Positions 32,561 to 44,429 of a stretch of 64,000 bases of DNA are shown piece after piece (positions within the stretch are counted from its first letter, which is position 1; every line of letters starts with the position of its first letter). This DNA is from Austropuccinia psidii (lineage: Eukaryota; Basidiomycota; Pucciniomycetes; Pucciniales; Sphaerophragmiaceae). The stretch lies in NCBI GenBank assembly GCA_023105745.1, contig JALGQZ010000011.1, forward strand, positions 23,323,975 through 23,387,974, written 5' to 3'. The notes below the pieces were generated by a model that searched no databases, was not told the origin of the DNA, and worked only from the letters and a program-made list of their open reading frames with translations. Both the position numbers and the translations under genes were made by a program.

Positions 32561-35500
32561 ATGACAACCCGCGGCTATTCCTCAATGCGTATATGCATGT
32601 GTCAACACTGCTCAACTCAAACACACTCTTCCACTGGGGGTGATAGGCCTGGAGTTGCCTTCACACCTTTCCAATATAAACAGCACATTAAAAAGCTCAA
32701 ATCAACAATTGCACCCAAATCTCTTCCAAACATCCCTACTTCTGCATCAGGATCTGAGTGCCCACAACTTCTATTGGATCAAATATTCCCAGCTCATTAT
32801 TCACCATTGACCCAAAGCACCTTCTCCACAGCACCGGGACCTCAATTCAACTGCACAGAAACCCTACAGCAGCAGTCAAACCCATCCCCCACAAGACCTT
32901 GGAATGATAATATCTGCCATTCTATCATTAAGGTATAATATACCCTGCAGGGCCTCACGCATTCTCAACCCCGCCCTAAACCTGCTGATCAAGTCCAGCA
33001 TTCCAAGCTCCGGTGGTCCCCCCACTCCTGCATTCCATATACCTCAAGATCTGAGTACCATATTTGAACATCTCCAATTGGAACCAGTGATTCAAAACTA
33101 TATGTGTTGTCCTCAATGTTTCTCTCTTAATGGCCATACTGAATCAGTCACAACTGACCAAACTCACTGTCAACGCCATAATGACCCAAATGATCATGAT
33201 CCACCTTGCACACAATCATTAGGCAAATTTATCTATTCATTTGAAGCCCACACCCAAAACACAACCAACATGAAGCAAAAATTTATACCACCAAAACATT
33301 TCATTTATCAATCATTCAAAAATTGGCTTTCCAGATTTCTCCAGCGGGCTGGAATTATGGAAATTCTGCATCAACATCAACAATCCCAAACTCCCAAAGG
33401 TTCCGCAAAATGTGACGTCTGGGATGGATTGGTCTGGAGACGCTTCACTGGAACTAGAAATATCCATGACCCCCCATTCATGTCCATTCCTGGTGCATTG
33501 GCCTTCTCCATTTATGTGGACTGGTTTAATGCACATGGAAAGTCCACCCGGTTGCCCAGCATTGGACCTATCATGCTTATTTGTCTTCATCTCCCCCCAA
33601 GTGAAATATTTAAGCCAGAGAATGTCTATGTGGCAGGAATCATCCCTGGTCCAAAGGAGCCAACTTCCCTTCAATTTAATTACCTATTAATTCCACTCAT
33701 CAACGAGCTCAAAGAGCTATGGCAAGGTTACCATTTTTCACCCACCTCAACAGGTCCTCCAGGATCCTTTATCCGTGTTGCCATTCTCATAGCCATTGCG
33801 GATGTGTTTGCCATGGGCAAGCTTACTGGATTTATTTCCCATTCAGGCAACCACTTTTGTAATTTTTGCACCATTCACAAAGCCCAAATTGAAGAAATTG
33901 GTCCTCAATTTCACTACACACGCTCATATCAAAATCATAAATCAACCATTTCCAAATGGCTTTGGGCAACCCCACAACAAAGACAAGCAATTTTCTCTGA
34001 GTATGGAGTGCAATATTCAATTTTAGAAGACCTTCCGTATTGGGATGCAACCAGAATGGTTAATCTTGACATAATGCATAATTTAATACTGGGAATTTTG
34101 AAGGATCATGCAGCTTTCAAATTGTGCATTCCAGAGTCCAAATCAAAAAATATCCTCAGGTCCCGCAGGAAATCCAATGACACCAACAGTTCAGACTCAG
34201 ATTCCATGACCTCCAACAGCTCTCTTGATAAAATCACATTGAGAGAGGCCCTCTCCCTGAGAAGAGACGCAGCAAAAATAATAAATGAGCCACTCCCCAC
34301 TACTTCCCAATGCCCACCCCTCACATGGAACATCCATCCAGGGGTTCTGCGGAGATTCCTTCATTTGATGCGGATTACATCCCCATTTCTGAAATCCCCT
34401 CTGAATTGGATATCACTGCACTGAGTGATTACCAGATCAAGGGTGAGGCTCTGGAGCATCTCCAACAAATCAGATCTGAGATGATAATTCCCTCATCATG
34501 AACAAGAGTACCTTGCAACATGGGTTCGCCCTCTCATGGTCGCTTAAAAGCCGCTGAATGGGCTCTCTTATATAAGGTCTATATTCCATTTTTAATGCTC
34601 AGTAAACAGATGTCATTAGATGCACACCAATCCTCCAACACTCAAAGAAAAATGGGTCAGTCAGAAGAACTTGCAAATGAAATAACCAAGAATACATTCC
34701 ATTTGATTAGTGCTATCAACATTGCCACAAGCTGGACTGTTTCAATAGATGATGCGACTGCATTTGCTGAACATTGGAAAAAATGCCGCCTTTCCAATCA
34801 ACTCCTGTTCCCAAAACAGAAAAGTAAACCAAATTATCATTTTGCTGATCATATTCCCGAACTCTTCCAACTTTGGGGCCCAGCACAAGCCTCAGCCACA
34901 TGGGTCTATGAGCGCTTGATTGTAGTATTTGCAAAAATGCCAACAAATAACAAAATATGTACGTCAATTAATAAGATCAATATATTCACATTGATTAAAC
35001 ACCTGAACTGAATAAGACTAATTTCTTGAAACTCTGAATAGATGATAGAGATAAAACCTTACTTCAACATATCTGTCAATGTTCCAACCTTTCCATTCTC
35101 CTGAAATCCCCATCCGTGCCATGTGAAATAAAACAGCTTTCAAATCACAGTGACCTGCCCTGTTCAATCACCATAAATATAACAAACGATCCTTCCATGA
35201 CCAAGAAAATTATGATTGCCTGGTTGAGTACTTACAGAATTTTCATTCAACAAGGGAAATAGCTGATTGGATCAGCTTAGACACTACCGTGCAATCCACA
35301 AGTCCTCCCACTTCAAGGATTGTCTCACCTTGGTATTTTCCAGTTTCAAACATTAATATTGGGAACAATATATTTTCAACTGAATCCAAAAACATCACTA
35401 ACAGTGTGATATGTTTTCTGAGGGGCAACTCACGACGATTTGGTATTATTGATAGCATTTTTAAAGTCTCTGAGCCGTCTAGCATACTGAACAATAACTT

Positions 35501-35702
35501 TACAATATCAAAAGCTTTGAAGATTGATGTGAATTTCTTACCAGATTGGCCGCATCTGAATATTTATGAAGCTGTTGGTTTTGATGATGGACACTTGATT
35601 ATATCTGAAGAAGAAATAGAAGGTAACTGTGGATTGTATGATAACAAAGTTCTGTCATGTGGACTGCTTGTACTGATAAAGCCGTTATTTCATGATATTT
35701 AG
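32561..35702 (+). pseudogene. Plavaka-type (CACTA/Tnp2-related) DNA transposase, decayed
   Basis: Frames at 32561-32938, 32904-34424, 34310-35011 and about 35205-35702 form one transposase. An N-terminal Cys-rich stretch (CMCQHC) and CCPQC lead into the core: WDGLVWRRF, VYVAGIIPGPKEP, LINELKELW, IADVFAMGKL..HFCNFC, then MVNLDIMHN. These match the Plavaka transposases of basidiomycetes, DDE enzymes that cut and paste DNA. Later comes the SHGRLKAAEW motif typical of the family. Breaks include a frame change near 34350 and TGA at 34499-34501, probably from TGG. Introns could explain some joins but not that stop. KDZ transposase is the alternative considered, and the motifs fit Plavaka better. 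I found no clear terminal inverted repeats. Confidence 0.75.
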
Positions 35703-36329
35703 TCTACTAAAATGCAAATCTCTCAGATTCATTAGCAATTTTGCTAGTGAAATAACTGCCTCAAAATTTAGTGACAGAGACATGCCATTGTGACAAGCAA
35801 AGCCCATTATTTCACATTGCCACAAAGAACTTACTATTTTGACATTGGGTACAGTGTGAATAAGCCAAGTTCAACAATCAAATGACCCACACACTCACCT
35901 TTCACAGCATCCAAAATTTCTAACTGCACCATCATCATGTTGGAAGGGGAATCGGCCCTTGCGCACCCGCACATGCACACGCAAGCGCACCCGCACCCGC
36001 GGTATTGTGCGGCAGGCTCTACCAGTGTCATCTGCAAAACGACAATCCCGCTCAGGCGGAGTCCTTTCATGGATGACCTGGTGAAGTCAAACCCCCTGCC
36101 CACATCAAGACTGGCTGAAGGACCTCTTTGATGTGTTTTTGTGCAAACAGGCGGGTCTTGTGTAATTTTTACCAACCATCGGACGGTTGCGGGATGATCA
36201 GGTGGTGAGGAATCTGAGTTGAAGGCACAGGGGAACCAATATTGATGGATGTCACAGGATTTGGTGTAAGACAAGAGTAGGACGTGTGCTTGACGTTTTC
36301 TTTATTTTTGCTTGATTTGAGCTCAACTT
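35703..36329. other. Spacer with CGCACC-rich tract
   Basis: No gene is supported. At 35958-36005 a short repeat of GCGCACCCGCAC/ATGCACACGC type occurs. Frames on both strands here (35834-36274 and 35937-36131) are probably non-coding. Confidence 0.4.
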
Positions 36330-36575
36330 TTATCCTGCTTGACGTTTGCTTGACGTGAAGTCAATCGCCAACAATTGACACGAGATTTGCCCTGGTGAGT
36401 AGGAGTCATTGCAGGTCAATTTTGAGAAAAAATAGACTAAGAATGGATTGAATTCACCTGCTGGATCTTTAAAGGGCTCTTTGGTTATTAAACCCCTTGG
36501 TGCTGGGCTAGTTTGAATTTCAATACTAGACTCTGAGGCTTCAGAGTCTGAAGAGCTGTCTCTAATTGATGACAC
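36330..36575 (-). pseudogene. Fragment resembling the first exon of the 31610 gene
   Basis: The frame starts MSSIRDSSSDSEASESSIEI and resembles the opening of the minus-strand gene at 31610 (SSSKSH..SDSESSIE), with an exon-like end followed by GTGAAT. No downstream exons were recognised. It may be a duplicated first exon or a second decayed copy on the other side of the Plavaka gene. Confidence 0.35.
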
Positions 36576-37149
36576 TAGAGAAAAATAAAAATATAAGTTA
36601 TTTTATCAAACAATAAAAGTAACTTATGAACTCAACTTATTCAATAAAGTTGTTTTAATGTAATTTATGGCAAATTACGTCAAAAATAAAGAAAGATGTC
36701 TAAGATGAAAGAAAATATATTTTTAGTAAAGATTTTTAATTTTTTAATTTTTTATTTGATTTTTTATTTTCTTTAAAGAAATAATAATTATGCAATTAAC
36801 AAATTTATTAATCAAAATTGTATTATTATTCACTTTATACTAGAATAACTCAAAGAATAAATTGCAAGTCTGTGATGTGGAAAAGCCACTAGTTAGACAG
36901 AAGAAATTTATTCCAAGTCACTCAATAGTATATTGTTTCAAACAATATTCTTAAGAAAAAATAACTTCATTAATATTATAAAGATTATTTATAAGGGATA
37001 AGTTCCAAAAAAGCCAATATTAATACCAATATGGTAATTTGACGTCAAAAAACAGTAAAATAAGGTCTAGAATATGATTTATGTCCCAAAAATTGGTTAA
37101 AATCACGGCCAGGCCCCCAAATGTAAGGTTTGTCTATGAAACTCTTGAT

Positions 37150-37776
37150 AATAGTAGCAAAATCAAGAGTACTATGACTGTCCTCAGTAGAAATATATAA
37201 TATAATAAAATATTACAACCACAAATTTAAATATAATTATTAAAAATAACTACATAAAAAAAAGAATTCAATTAACATTATAAAAATATAATAATAAAAG
37301 AATATAATAATTATAATAAATTATAATTATTCTATTATTGTTATAGTCACTGACAGTTATAACAATAAGAAGTGTAAAGCTCTTAATGAGACAATTACAT
37401 GTGGAAAATAAGAATATTAACCACTTATAAATAATATAAATATTATTTAGAAAAGAATTAAAACACACACTTTGCAGAAATAATTCTTATAGAATAAAAT
37501 TCTATGTAAAAAAACTAATACTAGATAAAAAAGATATAGAACTTTAGAGAAAACTTACTTATAATATTTATTTATTACAACAAGTCAAACAACAACAGTT
37601 ATTTTATTAAATACTAATTATAAGTCAATAACACGCCAAAAATCAATATTTTAAAGATAAAACAACTTTTCATAATAAAAATTATGATTAAAGAGTTTTT
37701 AAGTGGAATTTGTGGATTTTAAAAGATATTTAAGATGATTAATTTTATATAATAAAATATATTATTGGTGATTACA
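37150..37776 (+). repeat. AT-rich LTR-like repeat, partial copy 3
   Basis: It resembles the 5' end of the 24960 repeat (TACTRTGNCTGT then a stretch with ATAATAAAATATTA). It ends where the Gypsy LTR begins at 37777, so the Gypsy element probably inserted into it. AT-rich, no gene. The stretch at 36576-37149 before it is also AT-rich and empty. Confidence 0.45.
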
Positions 37777-39433
37777 TGTCACAACCACGAGTTTTGGCCC
37801 TCCTCCTTGATGGCTGCGGCAATCCAACCTGGAGCCAAGATGGGGCCAATTGGTCACGTCATGTCCTTTATGGCCAATTGGCCCCCTTGGGTGTTTTATG
37901 GTTTTTACGCCATAGCCCCTCTCAACCATCATTTATGGCCTCAGGCCATATCCTGCCATCATTGGCCTTCTTGGCCAATTTCCACCTCACCAACCCCCAG
38001 GCCTTCATCTTTTATTTTGGGCCTGGGGGGGTCCTTTTATCTTCCAGGGGGCTCTGGACCCCCTAGCCATCATCATTGGCCCCTGGCCAACCCCTTTCAT
38101 TATGGGGGTTTTGGCCTAAATGGCCTTTTTGGGCCATTTAGGCCCCCTATGGCTTCTACGGTCCGTAGGCCAATTAGGCCCCTTTTGGCCTAATCCAATG
38201 AGGCCAAAAGGGGCCAAAGGGGCCGGCCACCTAGGCCCCAAGGCCAGGTGGGTCCCAAACCACAATTGGGCCCACCTGAGCCAATTTTGGCCATGATTTC
38301 CTTGGACCCAAAAATGACCAAATCCCTCTTGGACAGCCTTTTGGCCATAAATCCCGTAGGACCCAATTTTGGCCATAGACCACCATGGCCTCTGGCAACC
38401 ACCAGAGGCCACCAGATAAGCTCAGCAAGCTTTCCCCTCAACTTAAGGGGAATTCTTTCCTTTCCTTCATGCACTCCGTGCTCAAGATTGCAGGTGTGGT
38501 GCATATATGGTATTATATACCATTATGCACCATTTTTACTCAGCAACCCAATGGTGACGTTTTCAGGACCCAATTTCACCTTTCCATTTTAAGGTCCATA
38601 ATTCAAATGCCCATTTCGAAGGAGGACTTTTCAGCTCATCAGCCTGGCAATCCATGGCGGCAATTCGGAAGATCATTCAAGGATCCCAACCACCTGTATC
38701 TGCAGGAGTTGGGTTGGTACAATTCATTCAGGATTATTCTAAGGTCAATTCTCAAGAGGTATTACATCATTTAAGTCAGTTGTCAAGACATCAAGTATTC
38801 AATACTCCTTGGACAACCCAATTCATCCGTACAGGCCTTATTCAATCAACCTGTATGGCCTTGGCCCAATTGGGCCATTTCTTATTCCACTGTGTGAATT
38901 CCATCACACAGCTCAAATTTCAAGATGGCCAGAACTGTATTTCCCGATTCGGACAGTACAGTCATTGATACACCTTCCAGGATCAATCTTTCAGCTTTTC
39001 ACATATACCGGCCACTTTTCATTACCTGGGGACTTTTTCCCCAGTTAATTAATATATTGGATTTATTTTTATCCTTATTTTCTTTTAAATTATTAAAGTT
39101 AATACTGATAATCTTAAGTCAGTCATTAGCACCCTTTTCTCTTTTCATTCTTCACCTGTCAGTGGATATTGGTGGTCATATCCTTTACTAATTCCATTGT
39201 TCTTTCTGGCAGGTTGAAACAGTGAATTGAGGATTCACTTGGTTGGCTTCCTTTTATCTTTGGCTTCTGGCTTCATCCTTATTACTCTTTTTATCTTGGC
39301 ATATTTGTCCTTTCTCTTTTTTCTGCTTAAGAAATATATTCCGTAGTATTTCTTTTCATCTTTGGAGCCCTCCAAGTGAGTTCTTGATTCCTGAGTGCCA
39401 GGTCCTCTTGCTTCCATAAGAGCCCCTGTGACA
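37777..39433 (+). repeat. 5' LTR of a Ty3/Gypsy element (1657 bp)
   Basis: It starts TGTCACAACC and ends CCTGTGACA, giving the terminal inverted TGTCACA/TGTGACA and TG..CA ends. It precedes gag and pol in the same orientation. The first 640 bp are extraordinarily rich in GGCC (about 35 occurrences). A long hairpin with arms TGGTGCATA and TATGCACCA lies at 38497-38532. No 3' LTR remains because the element is truncated at about 44050. Frames inside the LTR are not considered genes. Confidence 0.75.
37781..38420. repeat. GGCC-clustered segment
   Basis: I count roughly 35 GGCC tetramers in 640 bp, mostly as TTGGCC, GGCCAA, ATGGCC and TAGGCC. Random expectation is two to three. It lies in the U3 part of the LTR. 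Lesser clusters continue to about 38880. Confidence 0.8.
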
Positions 39434-40137
39434 TTTTATTAATTAACTCATAATTTCTTTTCATTCTATTCATTCATTCATAGAAATTATGACTCTTTAA
39501 TGTCGATGAAAATTAATGATTCTCCGTCACCTCTCAATTTTCTCTCATTCATTTCTTCACTCTGAAAATTGAAAGCTGACCCAATTTTTATCTTCCGTAT
39601 CTTTCCAATCTCATTCTTCATTATCATCAATCTTACTCTTATCCGTAATTCAGGCATTTTTATCTTTGATCTACAAATTATTCATCAGATTATTCAGACA
39701 CGTTCTTCATATCAGGATTCATTTTGATTTATTCCTCAAGAATTTTGATTTTGGAAGAATTCACTTGGAATTGATTTGATTGACCGATGTGACATAATTG
39801 AAATTGACATCAAGATAATTGATTGACCTGAAGATTTTATTGATTTGCTGATTATTCACATCAAGAATTCATTTTGATGGATTGATTTTCTGCAAGATTT
39901 TGATTTGATTTGATTCATTGATTTATTGACTTGAAGACTTCATTTTGATTGGATTCATTTATTTACTTCAAGACATTGATTTGATTTTGACTTCAAGACT
40001 TCATTTGATTTTTATTTATTGATGTACTTGAAGATTTTCACTTGATTCATTTATTTCCTCAAGATTTGATTGTTGATTCTTTACTTCAAGATAATTTTGA
40101 ATTTCCTTTCATTTATTTGATTTATTATTCCTAAATC
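39434..40137 (+). other. Untranslated leader of the Gypsy element with degenerate tandem repeat
   Basis: Between the LTR and gag. From about 39780 to 40090 it consists of imperfect 25-35 bp repeats built on TTGATTTGATT and ACTTCAAGA(C/T)TTCATTT. No gene. A primer binding site was not confidently identified. Confidence 0.6.
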
Positions 40138-41475
40138 ATGCCAGTTGAACATTCACCTCCTGCAAGACAGACCAGATCTCAGGCCAGAACTCAAGCTGTT
40201 CTGACTCCAACTCCAAGGGCTCCTCTTGGTGGTACCCCAGCAGTTTCTCAACTGAGGGCCAGATTGGACAGAGGACCCACTTTGGAAGGAGCAGCACCAT
40301 CCAGGAAGGAATGAAGAGGGCCAAGGAGATCAATCTCATTATCAGGAGTGGTTGGCGGATTCCCAGGACTTTAAAGAACCGGTCCCAAGGTTCAAGGTGA
40401 AGATGATGAAGAGGAGGAGGAGAATTCTGTGGAAGAGGAAGAGTCTAATGGCACTGAGGCTGCTCCTGCTCCTGTGGGAGCATCTGAAGGCACCAGAGGA
40501 CCAACTCTAGCCCAGTCTGATCAGCCTCTCTCTCATCAGTCTGAACCATCTTTATTGGCCATCATGCAGCAGATGACTCAAATTATGGCCAATCTTCAAG
40601 CAGCTTCTTCCTCTGAGTCATCAAGACCACCAGCCTTCAAGACTCCCTCTATGAAGGCTCCAGAATGCTTTGATGGGACTCAGCCCTTCAAAGTCAGAAG
40701 CTTCATTCAATCCTGTCAACTCATCTTTCATAATGATCCGGCAAACTTCTCTCAAGACAGAAAGAAGGTTCTTTATGCCACTTCATTCTTAGTTGGAAGG
40801 GCTGCAAAATTGATTGAGCCTTATCTTTCCAATCTCAATAATCAAGACTCAAGCTACCTTCTCAACTCCTGGCCACTGTTTGAATCCCAATTGTTTACTT
40901 TATTTGGAGACCCAAATGAAGTTAGAAAAGCTGAAGCAGAATTGGATGGCCTTAGGATGAAAGAAGGTGGGCATGTTGCTTTATATATTGCCGATTTCAG
41001 GAATTTGGTTTCAAGAATCGGGGATTGGGGTGAAAGGGCTCTTATTCATCATTTCAGGAAGGGCTTGGCCTCCAGAATTCTGAATCAATTAGCCTCCCAT
41101 CCTTCCAATATTGATTCTCTTCAAGACTTAATGGACGTCAGCCTGGAACTTGATACTAGGTACCATGAGAGGCAAAAGGAGAAGAATCATCATCAAGAGA
41201 AGAAGCCTGAAGCCTCAAAGTCTCACTCTTCTCATCATCAAGTTTCTTCAAGCTCAAGGCATAAGAAGAAATTTCATTCTCAAAAGTGGGACAAGCCCCA
41301 TTCTTCCTTGTTGAATAAGGACTTCAAGTTGAAGGGTTCTGAAAAAGAGAGAAGAATCAAAGAGGGCTTATGCACCTATTGTGGTGGGAAGCATAGTCTT
41401 GAGTCCTGTGTCAAAAGGCCTCAAAATAAGCTTACCCAACCGTCAGGCAGTTTTCCCAGCCAGGGAAAAGGTTGA
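40138..41475 (+). pseudogene. Ty3/Gypsy gag polyprotein with two stops
   Basis: Starts at ATG 40138 (MPVEHSPPARQTRSQAR). The frame is interrupted by TGA at 40312-40314 and TAA at 40372-40374, then is open to 41475. The retrotransposon gag domain spans PECFDGTQPFKVRSFIQSCQ to about the GLASRILNQLASHP region. A zinc knuckle C-x2-C-x3-H-x4-C (CTYCGGKHSLESC) lies at 41371-41409. Gag normally packages element RNA into particles. The pol frame begins in the last codons of gag, overlapping by 4 bp, so pol would need reinitiation or frameshifting. Confidence 0.85.
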
Positions 41476-44087
41476 GTGAAGATCATGTTGTGTTCAATGG
41501 TCTTCACAGTTTTCCTTCCAGAGCACAATTGTGCATTCTGAATACTGGTGTCAAAAATTCTCTTAAATGTTTTGTTTTTTCTTCTCTTTCTGATGTTTTT
41601 TACAGTATTCTCATTGATTTGGGTGCTACACACTCATTTATTTCAAAGCAGTTTGTTCACAAGTACTCATTGACTACGTCAGAGCTTCCAGAGAAGATTC
41701 CTCTTATCATTTTGGACTCCTCTGAGTCCCCTTCCTTATTTGTGACTCACCATACTAAATATATGGTTGAGCTCCCTTCCTTCCCAAGCTTTGAATGGGA
41801 CTTTTTAGTCATTGATACTCCCAAGGGAGAAGACCTCATATTGGGCTTTGACTTTCTCAATCATTATAATCCTTCTATTGATTGGAGGCAAGGGCTGATC
41901 ACCTTTAATTCTAATCATGTGAACTATTCTGATCCATCCAATTCTTACCGTAATGACTCTTCTTCTGCCAAATCATGTGCAGCTCTGGTTGGTGATTCTA
42001 GAACACCATCAATTCCGCCTTCTGTCCATATTCCTTCCATTGATTCCCCACAGTCATTACTATCTCCTAGAGCTGAAGTTTTCAAAGAGATTCAAGATGT
42101 TGGAGAAGATAATTCTGTATCTTCACTTCACCTCTTATTTGGGAATATGGACCTTCCTCCTTCATCTTATCATGACTCCCTGGAGGAGTTGTGGGATGAA
42201 GAGGAAGAGCCAGAAGAAGTAGAAACCGTGATGAAGGTTGTTCCTTCTGTCTATCACCAGTACTTGGATGTATTCTCCAAGGTGAAAGCAGAGAAACTTC
42301 CTCCTCACCGCGCCTGTGATCATCATATCGAGCTGGAGGGGTCTCTACCTCCAGTTGGGGTGATCTACTCTTTATCCAAACAAGAGTCAGATACACTCAG
42401 GGCCTACATTTCAGAGAATGTAGAGAAAGGTTTCATCCGGCCAAGCTCCTGTTCTACAGGAGCACCTGTTCTTTTTGTCAAAAAGAAAGATGGTGGCCTC
42501 CGTTTGTGTGTTGATTACTGCAAACTCAATGCTGTTACTAGGAAGAACAAGTATCCTGTTCCTCCTATGAATCAGCTCCTCAATGTCTTTAATGGTTCTT
42601 CTATCTTCTCCAAGATTGATTTGCGTGGTGCATATAACCTGCTCAGAATCAAGGAGGGTGATGAACATTTGACCTGTTTTAGAACTAAATATGGCAATTA
42701 TGAGTACTTCGTTATGCCGTTTGGGCTCACCAATGCTCCTGCTTCTTTTCAAAATCTTGTCAATGATATCTTCCAAGATTTGCTTGATGTTTATGTTGTG
42801 GTTTATTTAGACGATATTATGGTCTTTTCCAAGTCTGAGGAAGAGCATGTCACTCATGTGTCCACTGTTCTTTCCAGACTTAGGGCCAATAATCTTTTTG
42901 CTAAGGCGTCCAAATGCCTTTTTCATGTTTCTAGTGTTGAATACCTTGGTTATGTTGTTTCTGCTGAAGGCCTCAAGATGGACCAAGCAAAAGTCCAGCA
43001 GATTCTCAATTGGCCTCCTCCAAGAAACCTCAAGGCACTTCAATCCTTTCTTGGCTTTGCCAATTTTTACTGCCGTTTCATCAAGAATTATTCAAAGAAG
43101 ATCAGTTCACTCACCAGCTTCCTCAAGAAAGATTCCTGTTTCCCCCTCAATGAGGAAGCTCTTAGTCAGTTTCATCAACTCAAAGAGGCTTTCACCACCG
43201 CTCCAATCCTTTCCCACTTCAATTCTTCTCTACCCACCATTGTAGAGACCGATGCATCCGATTATGCCTTGGGTGCTGTACTGAGTCAGGTCTCTGACTC
43301 AGGAAAACATCCCATTGCATTCGGCAGCCACAAGCTTATTCCAGCAGAGCTCAACTATGAGATTCATGAGAAGGAACTCCTTGGCATAGTCTGGGCTCTC
43401 AAGCGCTGGAGGGCTTTTCTTCTTTCTCTGTCTTCCCCTTTTGAAGTTCTCACCAATCATTCTTCTCTTCAGTACTTTATGTCATCACAGATCCTTACTT
43501 GCCGTCAAGCCCGTTGGGCTGAATTCCTTTCTGAATTTCATTTCTCAATCACTTACCGCCCTGGCCGCCTGGCTACTCTTCCGGATGCTTTATCACATCG
43601 GGACGACGTTTATCCGGAGAGGGGGGAGGATTTCATCAGCAAGAATCCAATGAATTTTCAGCAACTCATTAAGCAAGATGAAGTTCAACCCTCAAAGTTC
43701 TTTGCAGTCAAGGTGGAGTCATTTTCAAATCTGATTGACTCAATTCAGAAGGCAGTATGGCAAGATCCTCATTACAGAAGTATCCTTGAAGATTTGGGTA
43801 AAGGTAAATCTGTCCAAGATTATTCTCTTGATTCCTCCTCCCAACTTCTTCTCTTCAAAGATCGGGTGGTAGTCCCAAATGACTCCACAATTCAACTCAG
43901 CATTCTTCAAAAGCGTCACAATTCTCCTCTAGCTGGACACCCTGGCCAACAGAATACTCTCAAACTTGTCAAGCGGGATTTCCACTGGTCCGGCATGACT
44001 CAATTCATCAAGGATTATGTTTCATCCTGTCAACAGTGTTCAAGAAACAAGAATATTCATTATATTACTAGTATTATTATCAACTAA
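41472..44087 (+). pseudogene. Ty3/Gypsy pol: protease, RT, RNase H, truncated integrase
   Basis: The 871-codon frame is open and uninterrupted. Order: an aspartic-protease-like region with DLGATHSFIS, where the usual Asp-Thr/Ser-Gly has Leu at position two, suggesting loss of activity; reverse transcriptase with the FVKKKDGGLRLCVDY and VVYLDDIMVFS motifs (YLDD active site); RNase H with ETDASDYALGAVLSQ; and the integrase HHCC zinc-binding region (HNSPLAGHPG..CQQC). The frame then runs into foreign sequence at about 44050 and the integrase catalytic core is absent. Another element inserted or recombined here. The element therefore cannot be autonomous. Confidence 0.9.
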
Positions 44088-44416
44088 AGATATCATTAAT
44101 ATTCTCGGATTATTAGTATTTTTAAATAAACCTGGCTCCCTGCATTCATATGATTGTCAAACTAGGTTATGTTTTTAAGAGAGAATTTTTGGAAACTCAA
44201 TCAAATTCTTATCAGAATCTGTTGAATAAGCTCTTTTGCTACAGTCACTTTAAGAAATAAATAAAGTGATTGTGGAACTCAAGTCAAGATTATTCAGCAT
44301 TACAGGAAGTGAAGTTCATATTGTTCTGACACATAAGCAGATTAAGGATTACAGGTCATAAAAGTAATTCAAAACGTTTTTTTATTTCCCCTTACATGTA
44401 CTGCGTCATTCATCCC
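44056..44416 (+). repeat. 3' fragment of a copy A-related LTR
   Basis: Begins abruptly inside the Gypsy integrase and ends CATGCAGAGGAGTA then TCCCAACAGTGGC, which resembles the LTR end plus primer binding site of copies A and B with a small deletion. Its last 100 bases match, in inverted orientation, the start of the LTR at 46559. Confidence 0.55.
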
Positions 44417-44429
44417 ATGCAGAGGAGTA

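Noticed and set aside
18440..35702. KDZ transposase suspected because of the nearby Tet-like gene
   Set aside because: The transposase motifs (GPKEP, HFCNFC, SHGRLKAAEW) fit Plavaka. I saw no KDZ hallmark in the window.
35834..36274. Cysteine-rich minus-strand frame (GCGCACVCMCGCA)
   Set aside because: The cysteines come from a CGCACC/GTGCGC tandem tract. The frame has no other support.
37765..38774. Glycine/proline/tryptophan-rich frames of 65-142 residues
   Set aside because: They lie in the GGCC-rich LTR, overlap on both strands, and reflect base composition.
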